NCBI GenBank assembly: GCA_027625915.1
Contig: JANTQA010000057.1
Coordinates: 4,650,001-4,714,000, forward strand
Source: Anaeramoeba flamelloides
Lineage: Eukaryota > Metamonada > Anaeramoebidae
Direction of reading: 5' to 3'
DNA: 64,000 bases
Shown here piece by piece: positions 27,201-38,914 of the stretch (the first letter of the stretch is position 1; every line of letters begins with the position of its first letter). The position numbers were made by a program, and so were the translations under genes. A model generated the notes under the pieces. The model was not told the DNA's origin, did no database searches, and saw nothing but the letters and a program-made list of their open reading frames with translations.

Positions 27201-29098
27201 CAACCACCTGAGAAAAAAAGGTAAATAAAAAAAAAAAAAAGTATGTTAATTTTTGAAATTCAATCTGTTCAAAAAAGAAAAGTCAAAGTAATTGGAAAGT
27301 AGAAACAAATTAACTGGAAAGATTAAATCATTATATTTTACCCACCAAAATCAACAAACACTCTTAAATCTCCTTTTTTATTAAAATTCTATTCGTTGTT
27401 TTGGAGATCTCAAAAATAATCAAATTTTTTGAACAAAATTTTTAAGGTGAGATCAATCTTGGAAAAACTGACGATCAAAAGGTAGCTCAAGATGGTATTA
27501 TAAAAAAAGACTTTTATTAGGTAAAATCACCATTTTGTTTTGTATTTTTTTATTTTTTCTCAAAAGATGTAATTTTACTTTTTTTTTTTGTTTATGGTTA
27601 AATTAAAAATCTCATATAACTTTTTTTAGCTGCTCAACTTATGTTTCCCAAACGACTATATCCCTTTTCGCGTTACATAAACCACTTAGAATTTAGGTCC
27701 TGTTTTCTCTTTCCCTTTAAACACAAAAATTTTGTTTTTGAAAAGTTCAAAAAGGAAAATTTGCATTTCCAAAACATTAGTGAAGATCCTGGAATTATTT
27801 CATCAAACAGCCAGCACCATTTGAGCAATAATCCGTGTGATTGAATTTTATTAGATAAATAATAAAATTATGAGTTGTTTTGGATATTTTATTGAAATAA
27901 TTGTTAATTTTCAACTTTTGCTTTTATGGACTTTTAAAAAAATTTTAGATATTTTCTTTTTGTTTTGAAGTCTTTCTTTGTTGCATGTCAGTATTGGAAT
28001 TTAACTTTTTCTTGAATTTTTTGGTGTTATCCAAACGAAAATGTTTTTAGAAAAACAATTCTCACTTTTTAAAAAAGGAAATTGAACTACAAATTTTCGT
28101 TTTTTTCCTGATTTGACAATTTTTCTACTTTTTTTAAAAGAGTTCCTTTTTGAGTTAAAGGGTATATCAGTGAATTAATAAATTTAAAGTTCTTGTTTTT
28201 TGATAAGACAGGAAATACCTAATTATTACATTAAAGTTTGCTCGATAACTTAAATATTTTTTTTTAAGACTTTTAATGTTGTTTTTTCAAAAAAGTGTTT
28301 TAAGGACCACTCTAGGAACTGAAATTCAAATTAAAATTCGTTTCTATCATTACTTGGTTGTTGAAAATTCTCACAAATATTTATCATTTGTGATATCTAA
28401 GAGGGAAAAAATGAAATATTTCTACCAAATAATTTTGTCTGTCCTTTAATCAGTGTTCTCTAAAAATGAAAAAGAGGGGATGGTAAAAATCTACTTTTTG
28501 AGAAAATATCTCTAAAAACAATTTTTATAACCCTAACACATCATTGATGGCAATTTTTTGCACTCTTTTTTTATTTTTTGGTATGTTGGCTTAGCTACCA
28601 GGCTTCTAAAAATTGTTTTTATAGATCAAAATTGAGAAAAATCGAAAAAATTTTTGAATTTTTATTTATCATTTTCTGGTTTGGTTAAAATTTAATAAAA
28701 GCTTGAAAAAAGTCTGTGAGAATTAAATAGAATCCAAGAAATCCTATTTCTAAAAAGAAAGATCCATTTTTCTTATTATCTACTTGTCCGTGTTTTTTTT
28801 TTTTAAATTACAAAACTCTTGATGTGATTTGGCAATTGTTATTTTGATTAGATCTTGTGGATCCAAAATCCCTCAAACCCTTTCAACAAAAACTAGACCC
28901 AATTTGTCTTGAAAATAACAATTGTTTTTTGTAAGAAATGAATAAAAACAAAAAAAAATGACAAACAATGATAAACCAAATGTTTTGAGGGTTTGTCTCT
29001 GAAGGTTTGGTTCAAAATATTTAATAGCATAAATATGAACCTTGAAATGAGTTATTGGGAACTTCAATCCAAAAATAAAAAAATAGAAAACCCAAAAA
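24274..29098. other. Spacer, slightly less AT-rich, no convincing gene
   Basis: This stretch has more mixed sequence than other spacers but no recognisable protein. A 67-residue frame at 27641-27844 is listed separately. A short frame beginning MGEGTIPELVLIFLSKC at 24475 and a 66-residue minus frame at 26093-26293 show no supporting homology. Some of this could be UTR or small exons that cannot be assigned by eye. Confidence 0.4.
27633..27844 (+). CDS. Possible terminal exon of an unknown gene
   Basis: After a polypyrimidine tract and TTTTTTTTAG, an open frame reads AQLMFPKRLYPFSRYINHLE and continues to a TGA after NNPCD. Its composition is more balanced than the background and it contains few homopolymers. 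A candidate upstream exon ends at about 27518 before GTAAAA, where one frame gives WYYKKRLLL, but no initiator was found. I recognise no family. It may be chance. Confidence 0.22.
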
Positions 29099-29099
29099 C

Positions 29100-29430
29100 T
29101 ACTGGTATTTGATTTCTAAATGGGAAAAAAATTTCACTTCCTTTTCCATATTTACCTCTCCTAAACGCAGTTCCTAGAAGAAGTCGGTTGTAATTTGTGT
29201 ACCTTCTACTGGTATTTGAATTCCAAATGGGAAAAATTTTCACTTCATTTTCAATTTCCTTTTCTTAACAAGTTTTTAATTGGCAATCTACTTCTTAGTA
29301 CTCTCTATTTGAACAAGAAAAATATTAACAATCATGTGAAAATATTGTCTCTTTTCAAATTCAAATACCAGTAAAAAGGAAACGGAAAATGAAGTAAAAA
29401 TTATTCCTATTTATTCTTCAAATACCAGTA
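29100..29430. mobile_element. TIR element, CTGGTATTTGA family, with a nested copy
   Basis: The outer ends are TACTGGTATTTGATTTC (29100) and its complement TCAAATACCAGTA (to 29430). The arms continue into TTTCACTTCCTTTTCC and its counterpart over about 50 bp. A second full set of ends lies inside, from TACTGGTATTTGAATTCC at 29207 to TTCAAATACCAGTA at 29373, so either one copy inserted into another or the ends duplicated. TA flanks both. There is no ORF. Confidence 0.8.
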
Positions 29431-29488
29431 AGATAAAAATCCAACTTATTTTATAAGGAATTGTTCTGATTTCGTGTAGTGAAAAAAA

Positions 29489-29925
29489 TACTGGACAATC
29501 TTTTTAATTATGAATATTAGGAAAATTGTTTTGTAATTTCTTTTATTCTAAATCAAATCCTTTTTTTAAGAATCAAATTTGTAAATTTATAACTCACACA
29601 CTTATTAGAATGATGTTAAATTAAATTACTCTTATTTAAAATCCCCATTCAATCAATCAAAAAACAATAATAAAAATTCTCAATTTCCTAACTCTAGCAA
29701 ACCTCTATAAAGTTTTATTTTTTTTTAAAAAAAAGTTGATCAACTTAGATTATCAAACAATTACATATGTATTCTATAGACACCCCAATTTAATGAGTCT
29801 TATGACAGTTTATTACTATGTTCATAATAAATTTTGGTTATTAATAAAAAGGATTTAATTTAAAAAAAAATAATTAAAAAATCAATTTTCCTAATAATGC
29901 CAATTAACAATCCACACTAGGATTA
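29489..29925 (-). mobile_element. TIR element with ~90-bp inverted ends, copy 1
   Basis: The left arm includes GGACAATCTTTTTAATTATG and GGAAAATTGTTTTGTAATTT. The right arm is its imperfect reverse complement, ending CCACACTAGGATTA. The reverse complement of this element aligns with 51291-51731, including TTGATTGATTGAAT, ATCATTCTAATAAGTG and a GGTGTCTxTAGAATAC core. TA flanks both ends. It has no coding capacity. Confidence 0.78.
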
Positions 29926-30336
29926 TTTACACTGTTTGGTGTTTTTTTTTCCTACTACATAGTAAACTATGATAATTACAGGAATTCAAAAGTCAAAAAC
30001 CATCAATAACGCGATCTTCTAAAGTTAAAGTTGTTTATTGAGAGTTTTTGAAAAGATCTCCCTATTTTATATTGGGAAAACCCTGATTATTTTCAATTTC
30101 ATCCTTACACTTTTAAAGGTTTACAATCCCTGAAATTTGAAAAAAGATTATCTTGTGTATGATTTATTTGCTTGTTAATTTAATTCATATCTATTTGATC
30201 ATGTTCTTGGCATGTGTTTTAAGAGTTGTTCAAAAAGACAATTTTTGACAATTTATTACCTTTTTTTCCAAAATCCGAATTGAAGAGTGTAAGACTATAA
30301 TACCGATATTTAAATTATTAAAAAATGTGATTTGTA

Positions 30337-30887
30337 AACTCCATTTCACTCAAAGGGGCCCAGCCAAAAATGAAAAAGTCACTTTATTTTTAATAATAAG
30401 ATAAACTTAGATTGTTTAGAAATACAATAAATAATAAAATCTTCATATAAGAGTCGATAATTATAAAAGAAAACCCCGAACAAACCATAAATTTCCAAAA
30501 AAAAAATTTAAAAAAATTTTTGGAACCCATTCATTGGAACGTCTCGTGCAAAATTCTCAATTTCTTTAGGAAATTAAAATTATTGATAATAATATTTTTC
30601 ACTTGTAAATGTATGGATTTTATAAAAACATACAAAGCCTAACTTTTCTTAACACTTATTTGTTTTTTCAAAAATTTTTTTTTTCAAAGTTAATTTTTAA
30701 AAAAAAAAATAAAAAAAAAAATAAAAAAGTAAAAGAGAAAAAAGCAAAAAACAAAAAAAAAGAAATGAGAAAAAATGATTTTGATCAAAAAATTGAAAAT
30801 TTTAGTTTGATAAGAGGAATGAATTAAACTCATAGAATGTCTTCTATTTCTTCAATAAAACTGGGCCCCTTTGACTGAAAAAGAGTT
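30337..30887. mobile_element. TIR element, GGGGCCC-end family, copy 3
   Basis: The ends are ACTCCATTTCACTCAAAG followed by GGGCCCAG on the left, and CTGGGCCCCTTTGACTGAAA on the right. These are the best-preserved termini of the family. A TA precedes the left end. The interior aligns with 12213-12724. It contains only a lysine-rich low-complexity frame (30609-30827). Confidence 0.82.
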
Positions 30888-33159
30888 GATGTTGTTGATT
30901 GAAATTTTCAATTAGGTTTGGTTTTATTTGGTACATTTAAAGTAATGAATTTTTTTCATTTAGTTAATTGACTAAAAACCAAATCAAAATTTAATTCCAC
31001 AACAAAATAATCTGAATTTATTCTTAAACACCTACCAATCTATTAGTCTTATACCCTTCGATTCTGGCTTCGGAAAAAAAAAAAAAAAAAAAAAATTAAC
31101 ATCATGAACAACAAATTTAAATTCAGACGAAGCTGGAGACCAATCAGCTAAGAACCAAAATAAAATGTTTTCATAAAAAATACACAATAATACTCACTAC
31201 CCCACGCCACCCATTATCTTGACGTGGAAAAGTGTTAATAAAGGCCAGAAAATTTTAAAAAAATATTAAGCATTTTTTTTTGAAGAAAAAAAATTTGAAA
31301 TTTAAATATTCTAATTTGAAAAATTTTGTTCAAAACAAATATTTAAACCAATCTCGAAATAAAAACAACTTGTGAGGTCACATAGAAAATTAATCCATTT
31401 GTTTCTATATATAAAATAGAAATAGGGTTAATTAATTATATTATATTAAAGAATTATGAAAATATTTAAAAGTTAATTGTTTTGATAAAAAAAAGAGTTA
31501 ATTTTATTTTTTTCAATTTTCAAAAAAAAAAAAATCAGCTATTTTTAAATAGTAAGTTAAATATTTAATTATTGGTCTAGTCATTTACCGTGGATTTGAT
31601 AAATACTCAAGAGGTGACCTGAGACGAAAAAGTGGATTCTGTAATTTCCCTCAATTTGATTGATAAATGGAAATAACAAAAAAAAAAAAAATTAAAAGTA
31701 TCTCTAAAGTAATAAAATTCTTTTCAAAAAAAAAAACAAAAAAGCATTTTCAATTTCAAAAAATCAAAATTTAAAAAATAAATTATTTGTTTCTTTTTGT
31801 AAATTTCCAAATGGTTAAATTGCTTTGATTTAAAACAAATAATATTTAAAAAATCTATAATAAATTTAATTCCTTTTAATCGATGCGTGGTTAAATTGTA
31901 ACGCTCTATATTTGATCAATGGGGGATTTTGTAATGTTCTTTTAAAAAAATTCTTCTTTCATGAATAGAAAAAAATTAAAAAAAAAAAAAAAATCTTAGA
32001 GATCTCAAAAAGTCAGCAAGATCGACACTACCAAACTAATATAGATGTTTTCAAAATTATAATTTACTTCAATTCTAATTGGAAATTTATATACCACCCT
32101 TAGGCACTTTTTTCTAAAAATGTAATGGTTGTTTATTGTTGATTTTGAGAGATCGAAAACGCTTCATATTTTGATTTGTTTTTGATTAGTAAAAGGCACT
32201 CATTAAAATTACAAATTTATCTTAATAAGAAAATTTAAGAAAATTATTTTCACCTTAATGACTTGACCCTTAAAACTATGTTCATAATTGAAATTTGATA
32301 CCCTCTGCGATAAAAGAGGATTCTAAGGGCTGGTAACTCTCAGAAATATTTCTTCAGTGAGATCTAAGCAGGAAAAAATTTCATCAATTTTGACTCAAAT
32401 ATCTGTACTTGTATCTACAACTGAAAAAGACTTTTGCAAAAAAAAAAAAAATTGACAAAATTTCAATTTAGGCGAAAGTGACAAATCTGGAGATGATCTT
32501 GAAGACTTTCTTTTATTTAATTTTGATATGTGAGTTAGGTTGAGAAGGTTTAGTATTTTCACCTAAAAGGCCAAAAAGGAGAAAAGTGAAAATTTTGGAT
32601 TACAATATCTTTGTTCTCTTAAAAAAAAAAAGATTTTTGAATAATGTCCTTAATTTAATTGGTATTGTAATAAACCCAATAATATATCTATTTCCAAAAA
32701 TTGAAAGATCATTTTTTCTCAGTTAACCAAAATATTTTTTTTTTAAATAAAAAAAACTGACTGATTTTTGCAAATTTAATTCCCAAAAGATCCTTATTTT
32801 GAAAAATTTTACAAAACCTTGACCTCAAAACTCCAACTCAATTTCTCTTGATACAAAAAATTCTGTTTTGAGAAAAATGATCCAAACAAAAAAAATTTAA
32901 TCAAAAAAGCCTATTTAAATGTAAAGTATGTTTGATATAGATTATGTTGTTCCACAACAGTAATAATTAGAAAAGACACTCCCCACTTAGCCATGATGTG
33001 GATATTTAATTCAAGAAAAAACAAAAAGAACCAAAACAAAAATTATACAAAATCACACCCCCTTTGTAATAAATAAAACAGCCAGTACGATCCTTATAAT
33101 GCGAATTTATAAGAAAACCCTGGAATTGATTTTCTATTCTAAAATTCTACCCATATGCA
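30888..33159. other. AT-rich spacer
   Basis: No gene was found. Two short GC-richer patches resemble each other: TACCCCACGCCACCC..GACGTGG near 31199 and CTCCCCACTTAGCC..GATGTGG near 32980. They may be remnants of one repeat. The rest is homopolymer-rich. Confidence 0.45.
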
Positions 33160-34679
33160 AAAAACCTTAAAAGGTTTATTAAAGTCCATCATAAACTATA
33201 CAATTTATAATATAAGATTAAAAATAAGTTATCCTTTTTTTCAGTCACAATTTAGGTTTCGAAAAAAATATAATACTCGAATTGTAGTCTTAAATTTCTT
33301 GAATATATATAAACAAATAAAATGAAAAAATGAAAATGAAAATGATATAACTTATATTATAATGATTTATATAGCCCAATTTTTTGATTCAATTAATTTT
33401 AAAATAATTAGAAAAACAATAAAAAATTTTATTTTAAATTGAATTATCTAAAATTTTTGATTAAAATATTATCAAGGAGAAGGACTTGGGATATTCCAAG
33501 GAGACCCCTTATCACCTATCATATTAGCTTTTATTTCATATTTTCTTTTACTAACAATAACACCATTAACAAATCATTGTCAAATGTTTGCAGATGATTT
33601 AATTTTAATTATAAAAGGAAATATAAATCAAATAAATAGAAAATTAATATTAATATATCAAATAATTATTCAATTTGGATTAAAACCTAATAAAGACAAA
33701 ACAGAAATATCATAAGATTTAAAAAAGATTAAATATTTGGGATATTTTTTTTTTGAAAAAAATTCAATTTCAATATATAATCTGAAAAAGGAAAAAGAAA
33801 CTATTAACAATTATAAACAATTATTAAATAATAATTTATTAATAAATATATTGAAAATTAGATTATTTAAATCTTTTATATTAAGTCAATTGACATATGG
33901 TTTAGAAATATATAATTATGAAATTACGATCCTAAATTATTTAAATTTCTGGATTAACACATGTATTACCGAAATATGTCAAACAAACAGAAATACACCA
34001 GTTCTCATCTATAAAACAGAATTTAAATTCGAAAATTTGATAATTTCATTAAATAAAAAGAAATTTAAATTCAAAAAAATAAATTAAAAAATTTATCGCT
34101 GCCATATCTGAATAAAAGAATTATAAAATTTAATCAAAGGGCTAAATAATAAAATCAATTGGAATTCAAAGAATTTAAAAAATATGAAAAAAGAAATTTA
34201 TAATTCTAATATAATGAGTTGTTAAATTCTACAAGCTGAAAAGTACAAGAATTTTTCAAATAATAAAAACCAAAAAAAAAATTATAAAACAATCAAAAAT
34301 GTTTAAGTTATCCATCAAGCTCAACAATTCTTAAATTCAGAATATTTAGTAACTGTTTGAATAGATATTACTATTTAATCAATAAAAACTCAAATAATTT
34401 TTGTCCTTTATGTTGAAAATATGATCATAAAGAGATAATAGAAAATATTGATCACTTTTTAAGGGTGTATCCTTCCTATACAAAAAAAAGATTGATATTT
34501 TTAAATCAATTAAAAGAATTAAATTTTAATAAAATAATTTTAAGTCAAGACAGTTTAAAATTAATTTACTATTAATTAATTATTGTAGAATCTATGATTT
34601 TACGCTTAAATTCCTGAAAGTGAATTTAAGTAAAAGGAGAATAGAGTGTAATTTACACTTCTTCATTAATAAAAAAAAA
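33160..34679 (+). mobile_element. LINE copy 1: 5'-truncated, decayed reverse transcriptase
   Basis: Conceptual fragments show reverse transcriptase blocks in order: FFQSQFRFRKKYNTR near 33235, GIFQGDPLSPIILAF near 33490 and MFADDLILI near 33585. A C-terminal region follows (open at 33737-34087, TYGLEIY, VLIYKTEFKF). Near 34400 comes a Cys-x2-Cys..His-Phe-Leu zinc-knuckle remnant. Numerous stops interrupt it. The 5' part with the endonuclease is missing. The 3' end is a hairpin (GTGTAA..TTACAC), then TTCTTCATTAATAAA and an A-run. No target duplication could be identified. Confidence 0.85.
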
Positions 34680-36198
34680 GAGTTACCCTTTTTTTTTGAT
34701 TTTGGAAATTGATAAACAAATTCCATTAAAATAATTTACTTTAATGTCGATCTTTAATTTACAAAAATGTTAAAATTTCAGGTTTTTACAATTTTAAAAC
34801 AAAGATTGAAAAAAACTTTTAAATTTCCTGGGTTTCTGTGATTTCAATTCTTGAGAAAATTTAATTATTATCTTTTTTTTTACAAAAAAAAATAACTCTA
34901 GTTGAAGTAAGACAAGTTGAAATTTTGATCTTAGGATTTGAGAGAAATTGAATTTTATATTTCAAAAAACACAATTTTTTAATAGACAACCAATTTCTAA
35001 ATCTTATAAATTTTCACAGTAGGGTTGGAATGGTTGTAGGGTTTTTGGAGATAATGTAATAATTCAAAGTAACCCAATGATCAAAAATCATTGACTTAAC
35101 GATTATTTAGCTTTAAAGTTGTTTATTGAGAAAGTATTTTTACTGTTAAAAAATGGTTATTATTGTTTTTTTTTTCATTTTCACAATCCTTAACAAGATA
35201 TTGGAGATTAATTATCTCAAAATTTCTTATACGAGTGAATCTTTCATAAAAAAAATGACCTAAAATGGTTTTTTTATCCAAATTGGAGAATATTTCAAAG
35301 ATCACAACTTTACATTTCAAATGAGATTGTAACAAATGGGGTTGGGATAAATTAGTAAATTACAAACATTATCCTTAAAAAAACTCAAATTATTTGTATT
35401 TTTTTCAAAGAGAATTTTGGGTTGGAAGACCTACAGTACTTGTATCGTAGTATCTGATTTTTTTCTTGATTTAACTCAAATATCATATTTTTAAGCTTTT
35501 ACATAAATTCAAGATCAAACCTCAAAACCCAATTTTAATCTGAACTAATGGTCAATATATGAATTCCTTTCATCAAATACGCTTGACTGAAAAAAAAAAA
35601 AAAAAATAAAGTTAATTTTTTCTAATGGGTTAATTAACTTCAATCAATAAGAATTTTACTGCACACAATAGGTTGTAAATAATTTTTTTTTCCAAAAGAA
35701 TGATAGTTTTTGATCAATATTTGTGAAAACCCGTTAATTAATAGAGTTGTTTTGTTCAATACTGGAATTTGAGTTACTTGATCAATAAATTAAGAAATGA
35801 ACAATTAAAGATTTTTTAAAATACGCTTTAAATAGAAAAACTTTATTCTCCAAAGTTGATCAACAAAAAGTGTGGAGATCATGTTTTGAATGTTTGGGTA
35901 TTTGAAAATTTGAACAAAAAATAATTTTAAAAAATTGACAAAAATAATTCTTAATGATCCTTTTGTTCAAACTCATTTTTGAATTCTATTTTAAGAATTC
36001 CTAGATTTATCAAGATTGAACTTGTAATTTTTTTTTTTTTAATTTGTAATTACCTGGAAAAGGAATCAATTAAAATGAGTAGGCATCTGGAGAAAATGTT
36101 CTGATGATTTTTGCAAAAGAGATGATTATTGCATTTATTTTGTTTTTTTCTCAATTTTTATTTTTTTCACTTTATTTTTGTTTGAATTATAAAAAATT
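34680..36198. other. AT-rich spacer and kinase-gene upstream region
   Basis: No coding region is supported. The stretch around 35085-35150 (AAAGTTGTTTATTGAGA and flanks) resembles 29990-30050, suggesting another old dispersed repeat. The last ~100 bp before the pseudokinase start are T-rich. Confidence 0.45.
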
Positions 36199-38914
36199 AT
36201 GAGACCTCACAAACTAAATCAATACTTGATACAGAATTACAAAATTGAAAAAACACTCAAAAGTTCAAAGAGATTAAAAACCTTCCTAGGATCACATCTT
36301 TTAACAAATTGTCAAGTAAAATTTTTCTTTTTCAACTTTCTTTCTTATTTTTTTTTTGGAATTAAGAACAATTTAATTTTTGTTTTTTAATATTGTAAAA
36401 CAAATTGATATTTATCAACAAACCTCTTTCGTCAATATTTGATCACAACTTTTTTTGTTTTTACAATCAAAAATAAAAAATTGGGTGCATAGGTCGAAAT
36501 TCAGATTGTTCATAAACTTCAATCTTTTATAAACAACACTTTAGAAAGCTTTTTGGAATCTTTGCTGGTTATCAAAGAACTGTATCACCCTCAATTACTC
36601 CAACTACTCAGTATCCAAGAAGATCCAAAAAGATATTATGTGATCAATGAGTATTCAAAGAAAAATACACTTTTTGATTTTGTGGAAACAAAAGGAACAC
36701 TAAAATCCGTTGAGTCGATTGGGTATTTCTTGTACCAACTTTTAAAAAGTAAAAAAACAATCCTTTTTTCTTTTTTTTTGAATTTGCTTCTCCATCAAAT
36801 AGGATAAAACAATAAAAAAAATCACTTATTTCTTTTTGTTTTATAAATGCTAATTAACCTTACAAATAAACCAAATCACAGTTTTTTCATACTTCCATTC
36901 AAAAGGTTTTTATCATGGCAACTTAAATCCAAATTTGATCCTCATAGATTCTAAATTAAATCTCAAACTTCATAATTTTGGGTTTGTATGCCCAAACGAT
37001 TCTATAACCAAAGAAAGACAATTTAAAGAAGGTTATTTGGAATACAGGTTCTCACCATATTTTCAAAAAAAGCGTAATTTAAAATTGTCGTCCGAATCAG
37101 ACATATGGTCAATTGGTATGTGTTTGTATTATTCCATCACTGGTAAAATTCCCTTCGAAAAGGTGACAAAAAATAATTTGAAATTACCACAATGGGTCGG
37201 AAAAGGTCTTTCACAACTCTTTTGTCGAATGATCAAATGTTTTTCTCAAAAAATTACAATCGATGAATTGCTATCACACAAATTATTCAAGGGCTTTAAA
37301 AAGAAAGAGAACGCGAACAAGAACAAGAACAATTATAAGAATAAGAAGAGGGGTACTAAAGAGAAAGATGAAATGTTGTTTCAAGAAATTGACCCAATGA
37401 TTATCCAAAAAATGATTGAATTAAAATACAAACCAAAATCGATTATCAGAGATTTGGTCCAAAAAAAATACAACAAAGAAACAACAGTGTATCGAATTTT
37501 AAGGCTAATTCACAATAATAAAAATGATTTCACCTGTCTTGATGAAGAAAAATTTGATTCGGTACAAAAGTTAATTACCAAAATTCAAATTCACAACAGG
37601 ACAAAGAATCGTAATAGCGAAGAAAACGTTATTTCTGAAAGACAACAAAGATTTGTACTCTATTCATCCAAAATGAACTCAAAAGATATAAACATTTTGG
37701 ATCGGGAGTATGGAGATTCTTCTGCAAATAGAAACACTGACCAACTTGAGGCTGCTCAAGATAGTATTATTGAAAACCAAAAACCAAAAAAACAAAACAT
37801 TAGTAGTACCATTGACCCCCTCAAAAGAAATTTCTATCAAAATCAAATTAATTGCAAAAATGATAACCACAAATCCGGTAATAAACATACGAACACTGGG
37901 GCCAATGATAATAGGGACATAACTCTTGGATCAGATATTGAATTTAATTGTGTAAATAATATTGAATTAAGTACTGATGACGACTCAAAAATAAAAACAG
38001 AGTTAAATCAAGAAACAAATGATCTTCAAAATCTAATTTATCCGAACAGAGAAAAGGTTAATAACCAATATCTCAAAATGTTACAAATATTTGACAAAAA
38101 ACAAAAGAAAAAAACTGTTTATAAAAAAAATAACAATCGCCAAGTGTTGACAAAAATAGATCAAGGAAAAAGAAAATGCAAAAAACAATCAAACAAAAAA
38201 AGGCATTATCAAAATAAAGCAGTTTATTCAAATAAAATGAAAATCATTGAAAAAAATTATCATAATTATCTCAAGACCATCCTAACTGAACAAAATAAAA
38301 AACCAGAAAACCTTTTCAGTCCATTACAATTGGAAAGAATCCGAAGAAGATCATTGAATCGGAATTTACAAGGATATCATCATAATCAAAAGAAATTATT
38401 TAATAGAATTAACGACAACAGCGGCAATAAATATAACACTAATTGTCTGGATAAGAACAAGGATACCAAAAGCCCAAACAAATTGTTAAAACAACAAATT
38501 TTCAACTCCACAAAATACAGCAGATCACTTGAATATCATCATCTAAATTATTCAAATAATTATATACAAAATAAATCCCATTTCTTCACAAACCAGCCCC
38601 AATTTAACAAGGTCACCGAGTTAGATATAAACCAAATTTTAAATACAACAATTTCCACCCGAAGGAGAAAGGATTTGTGTAATCGTTATTTGAAGGCAAT
38701 GAAAGAACTCGGAATATCTTTTAAAAAATGTAAAAAATTCCAATATCTTTGCCAAGCTATTTATAGAAATGAAAAATTGAAATTCAAAATGCTTGTCGTC
38801 CGATTACCCACCCGGAAAATTGTCAATAGAATTAAATTTATTAGAATTCACTGCCATTTGGGCTCTTTCTATTCTTTATTAAAAGAAATCGAAGATGTTG
38901 TTGATTTTGATTAA
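36199..38914 (+). CDS. MARK/AMPK-type pseudokinase with UBA-like and KA1 domains
   Basis: Exons are 36199-36315, 36493-36748 and 36882-38914 (GTAAAA donors, AG acceptors), giving 801 residues. The N-lobe lacks a glycine loop. The usual VAIK lysine motif reads VEIQIV across exon 2's start, and HPQLLQLL..YYVINEYSKKNTLFDFV matches the alpha-C/hinge region. The catalytic loop HRDLKPEN reads HGNLNPNL (136-143) and DFG reads NFG (156-158), so Lys, catalytic Asp and metal-binding Asp are all replaced. The C-lobe is preserved: ESDIWSIGMCLYYSITGKIPFE. About residues 292-335 (IIQKMIELKYKPKSIIRDLV) fit the UBA-like domain of MARK/SnRK kinases. A long Asn/Lys-rich linker follows. The last ~85 residues (LKAMKELGISFKKCKKFQYL..FKRLP-type strands) fit a KA1 membrane-binding domain. 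The open linker and clean splicing argue for a working non-catalytic regulator or scaffold rather than a pseudogene. Confidence 0.85.

Noticed and set aside
33301-34450. TGA reassigned to tryptophan
   Set aside because: In-frame TGA codons in LINE copy 1 align with Glu and Leu in copy 3, not Trp, so they are ordinary decay.
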